A stretch of DNA of 64,000 nt from Azohydromonas australica DSM 1124. GTDB lineage: Bacteria > Pseudomonadota > Gammaproteobacteria > Burkholderiales > Burkholderiaceae_C. Shown here piece by piece: positions 15,622 through 25,169 of the stretch. A program made the position numbers and the translations under genes. Numbering within the stretch: position 1 is the stretch's first letter; every line of letters begins with the position of its first letter. The stretch lies in NCBI RefSeq assembly GCF_000430725.1, contig NZ_KE387208.1, positions 244,184-308,183 on the forward strand, written 5' to 3'. Under the pieces are notes generated by a model. That model was not told where the DNA came from, searched no databases, and was given only the letters and a program-made list of their open reading frames with translations.

Positions 15622-18600
15622 TCAGGCATGGTCACCCACCGGGCCGGCGTTGGACACGTTGGCCGAATCGGCGGCCGAAGGCGCGCGCTTGCCCTTGAAG
15701 CGGCTGCGCACGACGACGAAGAACAGCGGCACGAAGAAGATGCCCAGCACCGTGGCGGCGAGCATGCCGCCCAGCACGCCGGTGCCGATGGCGTTCTGGC
15801 TGCCGGAGCCCGCGCCGGAGGCCAGCGCCAGCGGCATCACGCCCAGGCCGAAGGCCAGCGAGGTCATCAGGATCGGGCGCAGCCGCAGCCGCACCGCCTC
15901 CAGCGTGGCGTCCACGATGCTGTGGCCCTGCTCGACGAGGTCCTTGGCGAACTCCACGATCAGGATCGCGTTCTTCGCCGACAGGCCCACCGTCACCAGC
16001 AGGCCGACCTGGAAGTACACGTCGTTGCTCAGCCCGCGGCCGAAGGCGGCCAGCACCGCGCCCAGCACGCCCAGCGGCACCACCAGCATCACCGCGAAGG
16101 GGATGGACCAGCTCTCGTACAGCGCGGCCAGGCACAGGAACACGACCAGGATCGAGATCGCGTACAGCGCCGGCGCCTGCGAGCCGGAGAGGCGCTCCTG
16201 GTACGACAGGCCGCTGAAGGCGACGTTGAAACCCGGCGGCAGCTGCGAGGCCAGCCGCTCCACGGTCTTGAGCGCATCGCCCGAGCTGGTGCCCGGTGCG
16301 GCTTGGCCCTGGATCTGCACCGCGCCCACGCCGTTGAAGCGCTCCAGGCGCGGCGAGCCCAGCTCCCAGTGCGCGTTGGCAAAGGCACTGAACGGCACCA
16401 TCTGCCCCTGCGCGTTGCGCACCTTCCAGTCGTTGAGGTCCTCGGGCTGCATGCGGAAGGGCGCGTCGGACTGCAGGTACACGCGCTTGACGCGGCCGCG
16501 GTCGATGAAGTCGTCCACGTAGGAGCCGCCCCAGGCGGTGGCCAGCAGCTCGTTGATCGAGGCCACCGTCACGCCCAGCGCACCGGCCTTGGCCTGGTCC
16601 ACGTCGATGCGCAGCTGCGGCGAGTCGTCCAGCCCGTTGGGGCGCACGCCGGCGAGCGTGGGCTCCTTGGCCGCCATGCCCAGGAACTGGTTGCGCGCCT
16701 GCATCAGCGCGTCGTGGCCCAGGCCGGCCTGGTCCTGCAGGTAGAACTCGAAGCCCGTGGCGTTGCCCAGCTCGATCACCGCCGGCGGCGCGAAGGCAAA
16801 GGCCATCGCGTCGCGCCACTGCATGAAGGTGCCCATGGCGCGCCCGGCAATGGCGCGCACGCCGTTCTCGGCACCCTTGCGCTCGCTCCAGTCCTTCATG
16901 CGCACGAAGCCGATGCCCATGTTCTCGCCGCGGCCGGCGAAGCTGAAGCCCGCCACGGTGAAGATGGACTGCACGCGCGAGGCTTCCTTTTCCAGGAAGT
17001 GCTTCTCCACGCGCTCGATGACCTCCAGCGTGCGCTGCTGCGTCGCGCCGGCGGGCAGCTGGATCTGCGTGAACAGGATGCCCTGGTCCTCATCGGGCAG
17101 GAAGGACTGCGGCAGCCGCGCGAACAGCACGCCCAGGCCCACCACGATCAGCCCGTACACCAGCAGCCAGCGCTTGCGCCGGGAAAGGATGCCGCGCACC
17201 GCGCCCTGCGTGCCTTGCGTGCCGCGGTCGAAGTTGCGGTTGAACCAGGTGAAGAAGCGACCGTGCGCATGGTGCTCGCCCTTCTTCACCGGCTTGAGGA
17301 TGGTGGCGCACAGCGCCGGCGTGAGGATCAGCGCCACCAGCACCGACAGCGCCATGGCCGAGACGATGGTGATGGAGAACTGGCGGTAGATCACGCCGGT
17401 GGAGCCGCCGAAGAAGGCCATGGGCACCAGCACCGCGCACAGCACCAGCGCGATGCCGATCAGCGCGCCGGTGATCTGGTTCATCGACTTGCGCGTGGCC
17501 TCGCGCGGCGAGAGACCCTCCTCGGTCATCACGCGCTCGACGTTCTCCACCACCACGATGGCGTCGTCCACCAGCAGGCCGATGGCCAGCACCAGGCCGA
17601 ACATGGTCAGCGTGTTGATGGAAAAGCCTGCCACCGACATCACGCCGAAGGTGCCCAGCAGCACCACCGGCACGGCGATCGTGGGGATCAGCGTGGCGCG
17701 GAAGTTCTGCAGGAACAGGAACATCACCAGGAACACCAGCACCACGGCCTCGATCAGCGTCTTGACCACCTCCTCGATGGACAGGCGCACGAAGGGCGTG
17801 GTGTCGTAGGCGACCACCGCCTTCAGGCCGGCGGGGAAGTTCTTCTCCAGCCGCGTGAGCTCGGCACGGGCGGCGTCTGCCGTGTCCAGCGCGTTGGCAC
17901 CGGTGGCCAGGCGCAGCGCCACGCCCGCGGCGGGCTTGCCGTTGTAGCGGGACTCCAGCGAGTAGGTCTCGGCGCCGATCTCCACCCGCGCCACGTCGCG
18001 CAGGTGCACCTGCGCACCGTCGGCGGTGGTCTTGAGCAGGATGGCCTCGAACTGCTGCGGCGTCTGCAGGCGCGTCTGCGCCGTCACGGTGGCGTTGAGC
18101 TGCTGCCCGGACTGCGCGGGCGCGGCGCCGATCTGGCCGGCGGACACCTGCGCGTTCTGCGCGCGGATGGCCGCGGCGACGTCGGCGGGCGTGAGCTTGT
18201 ACTGGTCGAGCTTGGTCGGGTCCAGCCAGACGCGCATCGCGTACTGCGCGCCGAACAGCGTGACCTCGCCCACGCCGGGAACGCGGCTGAGCGGGTCCAC
18301 CACCTGCGAGGACACGAAGTCCGAGATGTCGTTGCGGTCCATGCGGCCGTCTTCCGACACGAAGCCCAGCACCATCAGGAAGTTGATGCGGCTCTTGACC
18401 ACCTGCACGCCCTGGCGCTGAACCTCCTGCGGCAGCAGCGAGGTGGCCGCGGCGAGCTTGTTCTGCACCTGCACCTGCGCGATGTCGGCGTTGGTGCCGG
18501 CCTGGAAGGTCAGCGTGATGGCCACGTTGCCCTGCGAGTCGCTGGTCGAGGACATGTAGGTCAGGCCATCGAGCCCCTTCATGCGCTGCTCGATGATCTG

Positions 18601-18786
18601 CGTGACCGTGTCCTCCAGCGTCTTGGCCGAGGCGCCGGGGTAGGTCGCGTTGATGGTGATCTGCGGCGGCGCGATCGGCGGGTACTGCTCGATGGCCAGC
18701 GTGCGGATGGCCAGCGCGCCGGCCAGCATGATGATGATGGCGATCACCCACGCGAAGATGGGCCGATCGATGAAGAAGCGTGACAT
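15622..18786 (-). CDS. RND multidrug efflux permease (AcrB/MexB type)
   Basis: A 1054-residue inner-membrane proton/drug antiporter of the HAE1 group. It starts MSRFFIDRPIFAWVIAI, the standard N-terminus, with the ATG at 18786. The TM4 motif GLLVDDAIVVVENVER carries the paired Asp residues needed for proton relay. Two large periplasmic loops and twelve membrane helices are recognisable. Length is normal for the family. It ends 13 bp before the preferred start of the outer-membrane gene and follows the fusion protein gene by 19 bp. Confidence 0.94.
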   Translation of the reverse strand: MSRFFIDRPIFAWVIAIIIMLAGALAIRTLAIEQYPPIAPPQITINATYPGASAKTLEDTVTQIIEQRMKGLDGLTYMSSTSDSQGNVAITLTFQAGTNADIAQVQVQNKLAAATSLLPQEVQRQGVQVVKSRINFLMVLGFVSEDGRMDRNDISDFVSSQVVDPLSRVPGVGEVTLFGAQYAMRVWLDPTKLDQYKLTPADVAAAIRAQNAQVSAGQIGAAPAQSGQQLNATVTAQTRLQTPQQFEAILLKTTADGAQVHLRDVARVEIGAETYSLESRYNGKPAAGVALRLATGANALDTADAARAELTRLEKNFPAGLKAVVAYDTTPFVRLSIEEVVKTLIEAVVLVFLVMFLFLQNFRATLIPTIAVPVVLLGTFGVMSVAGFSINTLTMFGLVLAIGLLVDDAIVVVENVERVMTEEGLSPREATRKSMNQITGALIGIALVLCAVLVPMAFFGGSTGVIYRQFSITIVSAMALSVLVALILTPALCATILKPVKKGEHHAHGRFFTWFNRNFDRGTQGTQGAVRGILSRRKRWLLVYGLIVVGLGVLFARLPQSFLPDEDQGILFTQIQLPAGATQQRTLEVIERVEKHFLEKEASRVQSIFTVAGFSFAGRGENMGIGFVRMKDWSERKGAENGVRAIAGRAMGTFMQWRDAMAFAFAPPAVIELGNATGFEFYLQDQAGLGHDALMQARNQFLGMAAKEPTLAGVRPNGLDDSPQLRIDVDQAKAGALGVTVASINELLATAWGGSYVDDFIDRGRVKRVYLQSDAPFRMQPEDLNDWKVRNAQGQMVPFSAFANAHWELGSPRLERFNGVGAVQIQGQAAPGTSSGDALKTVERLASQLPPGFNVAFSGLSYQERLSGSQAPALYAISILVVFLCLAALYESWSIPFAVMLVVPLGVLGAVLAAFGRGLSNDVYFQVGLLVTVGLSAKNAILIVEFAKDLVEQGHSIVDATLEAVRLRLRPILMTSLAFGLGVMPLALASGAGSGSQNAIGTGVLGGMLAATVLGIFFVPLFFVVVRSRFKGKRAPSAADSANVSNAGPVGDHA

Positions 18787-18805
18787 GGGGAAGCGCCTCG
18801 CGTGA

Positions 18806-20098
18806 TCAGTTGGCGGCGGTCGGCGCGACGCCGGAGGCCGAGGAGGCGGCGGGCGCCACGGCGGCGCCACCGGCCGGGGCCGAGGCGGAAGCCGCCGCGC
18901 CGGCCGGCGCGCCCGGAACGCCCGGGGCCGGCGCCGAGGCCGACACGGGCACCGGCATCACGGTCGCGCCGGGGCGCACCTTCTGCAGCCCGTCCACGAT
19001 CAGCTGGTCGCCGGGCTTGAGGCCCTCGCTGACCAGCCACTGGCCGTCCACCACGCGGTCCACCTTGAGCGGGCGCGGCGTGACCTTGTTGCCTTCGCCC
19101 AGCACCATCGCCAGCGCGTTGCCCTTGGGGTCGCGCGTGACGGCGCGCTGCGGCACCAGGATGGCCTGCTGCGTCGAGCCCTCGTCCAGCAGCGCGCGCA
19201 CGTACATGCCCGGCAGCAGCGTGCCCTTGGGGTTGGGGAACACGGCGCGCAGCGTGACGTTGCCGGTGCTCGGGTCCACGGTTGCCTCGGCGAACTTGAG
19301 CGTGCCTTCCACCGCGTAGTCGCTGCCGTCCTCGAGCTGCAGCTTCACGCGGGCGCGGCCGGCGTCGATGCGCTGCAGCTTGCCGGCGGCGAAGGCCTTC
19401 TGCAGCTGCAGCAGCTCGGCGCTGGCGCGCTGGATGTCCACGTAGATCGGGTCGAGCTGCTGCACCGTCACCAGCGCCGCGGCCTGGCTGGCCGTGACCA
19501 GCGCACCGGGCGTGACGGTGGAGCGGCCGGCGATGCCGGAGATGGGCGCGCTCACGCGGGCGTAGTCCACGCGGATCTGCGCATTGCGCACCGCCGCACC
19601 CGCGGTGGCGACGTCGGCGCGGGCCTGCAGCAAGGCGGCCTGCGCGTCGTCGCGCGTCTGCTTGCTCACCGCGTCAATCGTCACCAGCTCGTCGTAGCGG
19701 CGGGCGCGCAGCTCGGCCACGGCCAGGTTGGCTTGCGCCTTCGCCAGCGAGGCGCGGACGCTTTCCAGGTCGGCCTGCAGCGTGGCGGGGTCGATCTGGT
19801 AGAGCGTCTGCCCGGCCTTGACGAAGCTTCCCTCCTCGAACAGCCGCTTCTGGATGAGCCCGCCCACCTGCGGCCGCACCTCCGCCACCAGGTAGGGCGA
19901 GGTCCGACCCGCCAGCTCGGTGCGCAGCGTCAGCGGCTGCGCCTGCACCGTCAGCACGCCCACCTGCGCGGGCGGCGGCGCGGCCGGCGCCTGCTGGCCC
20001 TGTTCCTTGGAACAGCCCGCCAGCATGAACGTGGCGCAGGCCAGCGCCAGCAAGGTGGTGGAGAAGGTGAGGCGGTAAGGCGGGCGCAGCAGTGGCAT
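18806..20098 (-). CDS. RND periplasmic membrane-fusion lipoprotein (AcrA/MexA type)
   Basis: A 430-residue adaptor. The lipobox FMLAGC places the acylated Cys at ~29. Lipoyl halves (AEVRPQVGGLIQKRLFEEGSF and RVSAPISGIAGRSTVTPGA) flank a helical hairpin, followed by beta-barrel and membrane-proximal domains. An unusually long Ala/Pro/Ser tail (~40 residues) ends the protein. ATG 20098 is chosen over an upstream in-frame ATG at 20152 because the latter lies inside the operator palindrome. First gene of the pump operon. Confidence 0.92.
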   Translation of the reverse strand: MPLLRPPYRLTFSTTLLALACATFMLAGCSKEQGQQAPAAPPPAQVGVLTVQAQPLTLRTELAGRTSPYLVAEVRPQVGGLIQKRLFEEGSFVKAGQTLYQIDPATLQADLESVRASLAKAQANLAVAELRARRYDELVTIDAVSKQTRDDAQAALLQARADVATAGAAVRNAQIRVDYARVSAPISGIAGRSTVTPGALVTASQAAALVTVQQLDPIYVDIQRASAELLQLQKAFAAGKLQRIDAGRARVKLQLEDGSDYAVEGTLKFAEATVDPSTGNVTLRAVFPNPKGTLLPGMYVRALLDEGSTQQAILVPQRAVTRDPKGNALAMVLGEGNKVTPRPLKVDRVVDGQWLVSEGLKPGDQLIVDGLQKVRPGATVMPVPVSASAPAPGVPGAPAGAAASASAPAGGAAVAPAASSASGVAPTAAN

Positions 20099-20138
20099 GG
20101 GAGGAAGCAGGCGGGAGGAACGCCTGGTAACGTTTACT

Positions 20139-20154
20139 GAATGAACGTTCATTC
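20139..20154. promoter_or_regulatory. 16-bp palindromic TetR operator of the efflux operon
   Basis: GAATGAACGTTCATTC is a perfect palindrome 41 bp upstream of the fusion-protein ATG. It has the form of operators bound by AcrR/TtgR-type TetR repressors, and the operon's last gene encodes such a repressor. Confidence 0.75.
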
Positions 20155-20300
20155 TACGGGTTTTTCCGGAATGCTGCGTCGCAGCAGCACGGCCCGAGAC
20201 GAAGCCGCGGAAAAGCCTTCCGCCGGCCCGCGCAAGCGGGCAGGGGTGCGGCGGGGACGCCCGGCGCGCGCAGCAAGCGGGCGGCCTTGCCGGCCCGCCC

Positions 20301-21494
20301 TCAGGGCGCGGGCGCGTCGAAGACCTGGCGCAGGTAGGCCAGGAAGGTGGTGTCGTCCACCAGCGTCTTGCCCGGCGAGTCGGAAAGCTTGGCCACCGGC
20401 TGCCCGTTGCAGTGCACCAGCTTCATGACGATGTTCAGCGGCGCCAGGCCCAGGTCGTTGGTCAGGTTCGTGCCGATGCCGAAACCGCACTGCGTGCGGT
20501 CGGCGAAGTGGTGGTAGAGCGCCAGCGCCTTGTCCACGTTGAGCGCGTCGGAGAACACCAGCCGCTTGGTGTGCGCGTCGATGCGCAGCTTCTCGTAGTG
20601 CGCCAGCGCCAGCTCGCCCCACCAGATCGGGTCGCCCGAGTCGTGGCGCAGGCCGTCGAAGAGCTTGGCGAAGTAGAGGTCGAAGTCGGCCAGGAAGGCG
20701 CGCATGCCCACCACGTCCGTCAGCGCCGTGCCCAGGTCGCCGCGGTACTCCTGCACCCAGTCCTCCAGCGCCGCCTTCTGGTGGTCGCGCAGACGCACGC
20801 CGCCGACCGCCTGGTACATCTGCAGGTACTCGTGGGCCATGGTGCCGATGGGCACCAGCCCCAGCTCGGCAGCCAGGAACACGTTGGAGGTGCCCTTGAA
20901 GTACTGCGGCAGCGCCTGCCGCAAGCGGTCCACCACCTCGCGCTGCCAGGCGCCGCTGAAGCGGCGGCGGATGCCGAAGTCGAACATCTCGAACGGGTGG
21001 CGCCGCCGCGGCCCGGCCTCCAGCGCCTGCAGCCGCGCGATCTTGTCCTGCAGCCGCCGCCGTCCCTCGGCCAGCGCGGGCTCGGCGTCGAAGCGGCGGT
21101 AGTGCAGCTCGCTGACGATGGCCAGCACGTAGATCTCGAAGCCCATCACGTGCACCTGCGGCCCCTCGGCCACGACGTGCAGTTCCTCTCCCTCGGCCCA
21201 GGCGCGGATGAACTCGCGCTGGAACTGGAAGATGCGCAGGAAGTCGACGAAGTCCGGGCTGATGAAGCGCAGCGAGCGCAGGTAGGCCAGCTCCGGCTTG
21301 GTGAAGCGCAGGCCGCACAACGCATCGAGCTCGCGCTCCACGTCCGGCAGCAGCGCGCCCAGGTTCAGCCCCTTGGGATTGCGGCACACGAAGCGGTACT
21401 GCGCCTGCGTGCGCGGATGCCGGTGCAGCATCGCCTGCCACATCGTGAACTTGTAGAGATCGGTCTCCAGAAGGCTGTGGATGACGGGGGGCAT
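20301..21494 (-). CDS. pncB: Nicotinate phosphoribosyltransferase
   Basis: A 397-residue cytoplasmic enzyme of the Preiss-Handler NAD salvage route, making nicotinate mononucleotide from nicotinate and PRPP with ATP. It has the N-terminal TDLYKFTM motif, H221 in GTMAHEY (equivalent to the phosphorylated His of the Salmonella enzyme) and RHDSGDP. AGGAG lies upstream of the ATG at 21494; 15 further in-frame codons upstream lack a good ribosome site. It is divergent from the nicotinamidase gene across a 204-bp gap. Confidence 0.94.
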   Translation of the reverse strand: MPPVIHSLLETDLYKFTMWQAMLHRHPRTQAQYRFVCRNPKGLNLGALLPDVERELDALCGLRFTKPELAYLRSLRFISPDFVDFLRIFQFQREFIRAWAEGEELHVVAEGPQVHVMGFEIYVLAIVSELHYRRFDAEPALAEGRRRLQDKIARLQALEAGPRRRHPFEMFDFGIRRRFSGAWQREVVDRLRQALPQYFKGTSNVFLAAELGLVPIGTMAHEYLQMYQAVGGVRLRDHQKAALEDWVQEYRGDLGTALTDVVGMRAFLADFDLYFAKLFDGLRHDSGDPIWWGELALAHYEKLRIDAHTKRLVFSDALNVDKALALYHHFADRTQCGFGIGTNLTNDLGLAPLNIVMKLVHCNGQPVAKLSDSPGKTLVDDTTFLAYLRQVFDAPAP

Positions 21495-21698
21495 GTCGTG
21501 AAGCTCCTGCGAGGCCGGACGGCGCGTGGTCAAGGTCATGGATGAAGCGGCAAGCGGAAGGCCATCAGGACGTTTTCAATTTTACATAACCTTCATTGAC
21601 GAGCAATGCAAGGCCGACAGCCTCCTGATGGCCCGCATGAGTTGGGCTGACGTCAATCGATGCCGCATGATGCAACGAACCGTTTCAAGGAGCCCACC

Positions 21699-22541
21699 AT
21701 GCCGCTGCCGGCCGAGCTGTTGATCATCGACGCGCAGAACGATTTCTGCGACCTGCCGCCGTCGCATCGGCCACTGGACCCGCTGACGGGCCAGGCCCTG
21801 GAGCCCGCACTGCCCGTGCCGGGCGCGCACGCCGACTTGCAGCGGCTGGCCGGCTTCATCCGGGCGGCGGGCGCGGGGCTGACCGGCATCACCGCCACGC
21901 TGGACTCGCACCACCGCGTGGACATCGCGCACCCGACGTTCTGGGTACACGGCGACGGCGAGGCGGTGGCGCCGTTCACGGAGATCACGGCGGCGCAAGT
22001 GCGCAGCGGCGCCTACCGGCCGCGCGACGCGCAGGTGCTGCCGCGGGCGCTGGCCTACCTGGACGAACTGGAGGCTCGGGGCCGCTACAAGCTGATGGTG
22101 TGGCCGGTGCACTGCGAGATCGGCACCTGGGGCCACAACCTGCACGCCGACGTGCAGGCGGCCTGCGCCGCGTGGGAGGAGCGCACGCTGCAGGCGGTGC
22201 GCTACGCCATCAAGGGCACCAACCCGTGGACCGAGCACTACAGCGCGCTGCAGGCCGAGGTGCCCGATCCGCAGGACCCCGAGACCGGGCTGAACGAGCC
22301 GCTGCTGCGGCACCTGGACCGCGACGGCGCCTTGCTGATCGCCGGCCAGGCCTCCAGCCACTGCGTGCGGGCGACGACGGAGCACCTGGTCCAGCACATG
22401 AGCCGGCGGCGGCCGGAAGACATCGTGCTGCTGTCCGACTGCATGAGCCCGGTGAACGGGTTCGCGGCGCAGCAGCAGGCCTTCTTCGACGCGATGCGGG
22501 CGCGCGGGGTGCAGGTGGCGCGATCGACCGAATTGCTCTGA
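21699..22541 (+). CDS. pncA: Nicotinamidase (isochorismatase-like hydrolase)
   Basis: A 280-residue cysteine hydrolase that deamidates nicotinamide to nicotinate, supplying PncB. The triad is visible: D11 (IIDAQNDF), K172 (AIKGTN) and C222 (ASSHCVRAT). D69-x-H71 fits the metal site. It is longer than E. coli PncA (about 213 residues), with extra sequence around 90-200, so a related amidase activity cannot be excluded. AAGGAG (21687-21692) fixes the start. Divergence from pncB supports the NAD role. Confidence 0.83.
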   Translation: MPLPAELLIIDAQNDFCDLPPSHRPLDPLTGQALEPALPVPGAHADLQRLAGFIRAAGAGLTGITATLDSHHRVDIAHPTFWVHGDGEAVAPFTEITAAQVRSGAYRPRDAQVLPRALAYLDELEARGRYKLMVWPVHCEIGTWGHNLHADVQAACAAWEERTLQAVRYAIKGTNPWTEHYSALQAEVPDPQDPETGLNEPLLRHLDRDGALLIAGQASSHCVRATTEHLVQHMSRRRPEDIVLLSDCMSPVNGFAAQQQAFFDAMRARGVQVARSTELL

Positions 22542-22565
22542 GTCTGCCGGGCCGGCAGGCCGGGC

Positions 22566-23792
22566 TCACAAATGCGCCAGCGCCTCCACGATCGGCTTGC
22601 GCACCGTGCGCCGGGCCACCCAGGCCGAGGCCAGCGTGGCCAGCAGCGCCATCAGCAGCACGGTGTGGAGCACGGGCAGGAAGTCCAGGTCGATCTGCAG
22701 CGGGTAGCCCACGCTGCGCCCGGGCGGCGGCGGCATCTGCACCGGGAACACCTTCAGCAGCCCTGACACCGTCATCGCCGCCACCGCGCCCAGCAGCGCG
22801 CCGCCGCCGCCCAGGATGAAACCTTCCAGCGCCAGCGCGCGCAGCAGTTGCCCGGGCAGCGTGCCCAGCGCGCGCAGCGTGCCGATCTCGCGCGTGCGCT
22901 CCACCACCGCCGAGGCCATGGCGCTGGCGACCACCACGACCACGATCACGCCGATCACCAGCCCCATCACGCCGAAGATGCGGTGGTAGAGCGCGCGCAC
23001 GCTCTCGTAGAAGCCGGCCTGCGCCTCCCAGGTGCGCACCACCAGCCCCGGCAGCTGCGCCTGCAGCCGCGCCTGCGCCGGCGCCACGTCGTCCATGCCG
23101 TCCAGGAACACCTGCAGCGTGGACACGCGCTCGCTGCCCAGCAGCCGCTGCGCGCCGCGCAGGTCGGTGTAGAGCTGGCGCCGGTCCAGCTCTGGCACGC
23201 CGGTGGAGATGACGCCCCGCACCCGCACCGGCAGCGTGCGCAGCGCGCCGCGGGTATCGGTGGCCAGCAGCGTCAGCCGGCTGCCGGGCGAGGCCTTGAG
23301 GCTGCGCGCCAGGTCCGCGCCCAGCAGCACCCAGGCACCCTCGCCGCTGGCCTCGCTCGTGGCGCCGGCCGGCATCGCACCCTCGGTCAGGTTCAGGAAC
23401 GGCCCCTTGGCCCGCAACTCGGCCGCGGCGTCGATGCCCAGCGCCATCATCGCGGTCGACTTCTCGCCGTTGCTCACCAGGCCGCTGAACTCCACGCGCG
23501 ACAGCACGTGGCGCACGGCGGGGTCGGCGGCCAGCCGCGCCTGCAGCGCCGCCGCGTCGTCCAGGCCGTGCTGCAGCGGCACGTCCTCGTCCTGCTCGAA
23601 ATGCTGGCGCGTCCCGACCACGAGGTGCCCGCTGTCGCGCACGGTGACGCGCTCCAGCGCGTCGTAGGTGTAGAGCGCGAAGCCCCCGGCCAGCAGCAAC
23701 GCGGCGGTGCCCAGCGCGGTGATGAAGACCGCCACCAGCGAGCGGCGGCGGTTGCGCATCACGTTGAGCGCGGCGAACTTCAGCCACCTCAT
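22566..23792 (-). CDS. ABC transporter permease (FtsX/MacB/LolC family)
   Basis: A 408-residue inner-membrane protein with one N-terminal helix (SLVAVFITALGTAALLLAGG), a ~220-residue periplasmic MacB-type domain and three C-terminal helices. The FtsX motif is visible as ERTREIGTLRALGTLPGQL (about 300-318). It couples to the ATPase encoded upstream (4-bp ATGA overlap). Such pairs act mechanically on lipoproteins, peptides or cell-wall enzymes rather than as classic pumps. The cargo is unknown, and no lipoprotein or MFP gene adjoins. Confidence 0.88.
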   Translation of the reverse strand: MRWLKFAALNVMRNRRRSLVAVFITALGTAALLLAGGFALYTYDALERVTVRDSGHLVVGTRQHFEQDEDVPLQHGLDDAAALQARLAADPAVRHVLSRVEFSGLVSNGEKSTAMMALGIDAAAELRAKGPFLNLTEGAMPAGATSEASGEGAWVLLGADLARSLKASPGSRLTLLATDTRGALRTLPVRVRGVISTGVPELDRRQLYTDLRGAQRLLGSERVSTLQVFLDGMDDVAPAQARLQAQLPGLVVRTWEAQAGFYESVRALYHRIFGVMGLVIGVIVVVVVASAMASAVVERTREIGTLRALGTLPGQLLRALALEGFILGGGGALLGAVAAMTVSGLLKVFPVQMPPPPGRSVGYPLQIDLDFLPVLHTVLLMALLATLASAWVARRTVRKPIVEALAHL

Positions 23793-24535
23793 GCGGCGCT
23801 CCGGGCGGAGGCGGCCACCGCGGCGGGCACCGTCGCCGCGGGCGGCGCGGCCGGTGCGCCTTCGACGCGCCCATCGCGCAGGCGCACGACGCGGTCGCAG
23901 CGGCTGCTCAGGCGCTCGTCGTGGGTGGCGAAGACGAAGGTGACGCCCTCCTCGCGGCTGCGCTCGCGCATGAGCTCCAGCACGGCCTCGGCCGTCTGAG
24001 AGTCCAGGCTGGCGGTGGGCTCGTCGGCGATCACCAGCGCCGGCCGCTTCACCAGCGCCCGCGCGATGGCCACGCGCTGGCGCTGCCCGCCCGAGAGCTC
24101 GTCGGGCCGGTGCGCGGCGTGCGAGGCCAGGCCCACGTGCTCCAGCGCCTGCGCCACGCGGCGGCGGCGCTCGGCCGGGGCGACGCCGGCGAGAAACAGC
24201 GGGTATTCCACGTTCTCCGCCGCCGTCATCACCGGCACCAGGTTGAACTGCTGGAACACGAAGCCCAGCGCGTCGCGGCGCAGCCGCGTGCGGTGGCGCT
24301 CATCGAGCCGGTGCACGGGCTCGCCGCGCAGCAGGATCGCGCCGGCATCGGGCACGTCGATGAGCCCGCACAGGTTCAGCAGCGTGGTCTTGCCGCTGCC
24401 CGAGGGGCCGGCCAGCGCCAGCATCTCGCCGGCGCGCACGTCCAGGTCCACGCCCTGCAGGGCGGGCACGGCGTGGCGGCCCAGGCGGTAGCTCTTGCGC
24501 ACGCCGCGCAACGTCATCACCAAAGGTGCAGTCAA
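23789..24535 (-). CDS. ABC transporter ATPase (LolD/MacB type)
   Basis: A 248-residue ATPase with Walker A GPSGSGKT (43-50), Q-loop (FVFQQFNLVPVM), signature LSGGQRQR, Walker B (ALVIADEP) and switch His (FATHDE). A TTG start at 24535 is favoured because AGGAAGGA lies at the right distance; an ATG at 24517 lacks a ribosome site. The last ~25 residues are Ala/Pro-rich. Paired with the permease downstream. Confidence 0.9.
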   Translation of the reverse strand: MTAPLVMTLRGVRKSYRLGRHAVPALQGVDLDVRAGEMLALAGPSGSGKTTLLNLCGLIDVPDAGAILLRGEPVHRLDERHRTRLRRDALGFVFQQFNLVPVMTAAENVEYPLFLAGVAPAERRRRVAQALEHVGLASHAAHRPDELSGGQRQRVAIARALVKRPALVIADEPTASLDSQTAEAVLELMRERSREEGVTFVFATHDERLSSRCDRVVRLRDGRVEGAPAAPPAATVPAAVAASARSAA

Positions 24536-24616
24536 TGGCGGTCCTTCCTCGTGGCGTTACCCTGGCGGGCCCAGGGCAGTCGTCTTGCCCAGACCACCTT
24601 GTACCCCCGCACGCCG

Positions 24617-25129
24617 ATGCTTCCGAACGCCGCCATCGTCCTGTTCACCGTCGTCGCCATGGAGGCCGTGGCCTGGCTGGTGCACAAGTACCTGATGCAC
24701 GGCCCGGGCTGGGGCTGGCATGCCTCTCACCATGCGCCGCGCCAAGGATGGTTCGAGAAGAACGACCTCTATGCGCTGGTGTCGGCGAGCGTGTCGATCC
24801 TGCTGATCTGGCTCGGCCTGAACGGTCATCCGCCGCTGCTGTGGATCGGCATCGGCATGACGGTGTACGGCGTGCTGTATTTCATCGCCCACGACGGGCT
24901 GGTGCACCAGCGCTGGCCGCTGCGCATCACGCCGCGCAGCGGCTACCTCAAGCGGCTGTACCAGGCGCACCGGCTGCACCACGCGGTGCACGGGCGCGAC
25001 GGGGCGGTGTCCTTCGGCTTCCTGTGGGCGCCTTCGCCGCAGAAGCTGCGGGAGGAGCTTCAGCGGCTGCGGGCGCAGCGGGATGCCGAGGGGGATGCGG
25101 CTGCCGCGCGCCGCGCCGGGCCGCGCTGA
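24617..25129 (+). CDS. crtZ: Beta-carotene hydroxylase
   Basis: A 170-residue membrane di-iron hydroxylase adding 3-hydroxyls to beta-carotene, giving zeaxanthin. The histidine clusters are all visible: H23/H28 (HKYLMH), H35/H38/H39 (HASHH), H92/H97 (HDGLVH) and H118/H121/H122/H125 (HRLHHAVH). Four hydrophobic segments are present. Start ATG 24617; no strong ribosome site. It converges with crtB (40 bp between stops), as in Pantoea crt clusters. Confidence 0.93.
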   Translation: MLPNAAIVLFTVVAMEAVAWLVHKYLMHGPGWGWHASHHAPRQGWFEKNDLYALVSASVSILLIWLGLNGHPPLLWIGIGMTVYGVLYFIAHDGLVHQRWPLRITPRSGYLKRLYQAHRLHHAVHGRDGAVSFGFLWAPSPQKLREELQRLRAQRDAEGDAAAARRAGPR

Positions 25130-25169
25130 AACATCGAAACAGGGCCGTCAGCCCTTCCTGCCTGTCCCC

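Noticed and set aside
15346..18783. 1145-codon open frame on the plus strand
   Set aside because: It is fully antisense to the RND permease gene; its composition is His/Arg/Gln-rich low-complexity, as expected for the complement of a high-GC coding strand.
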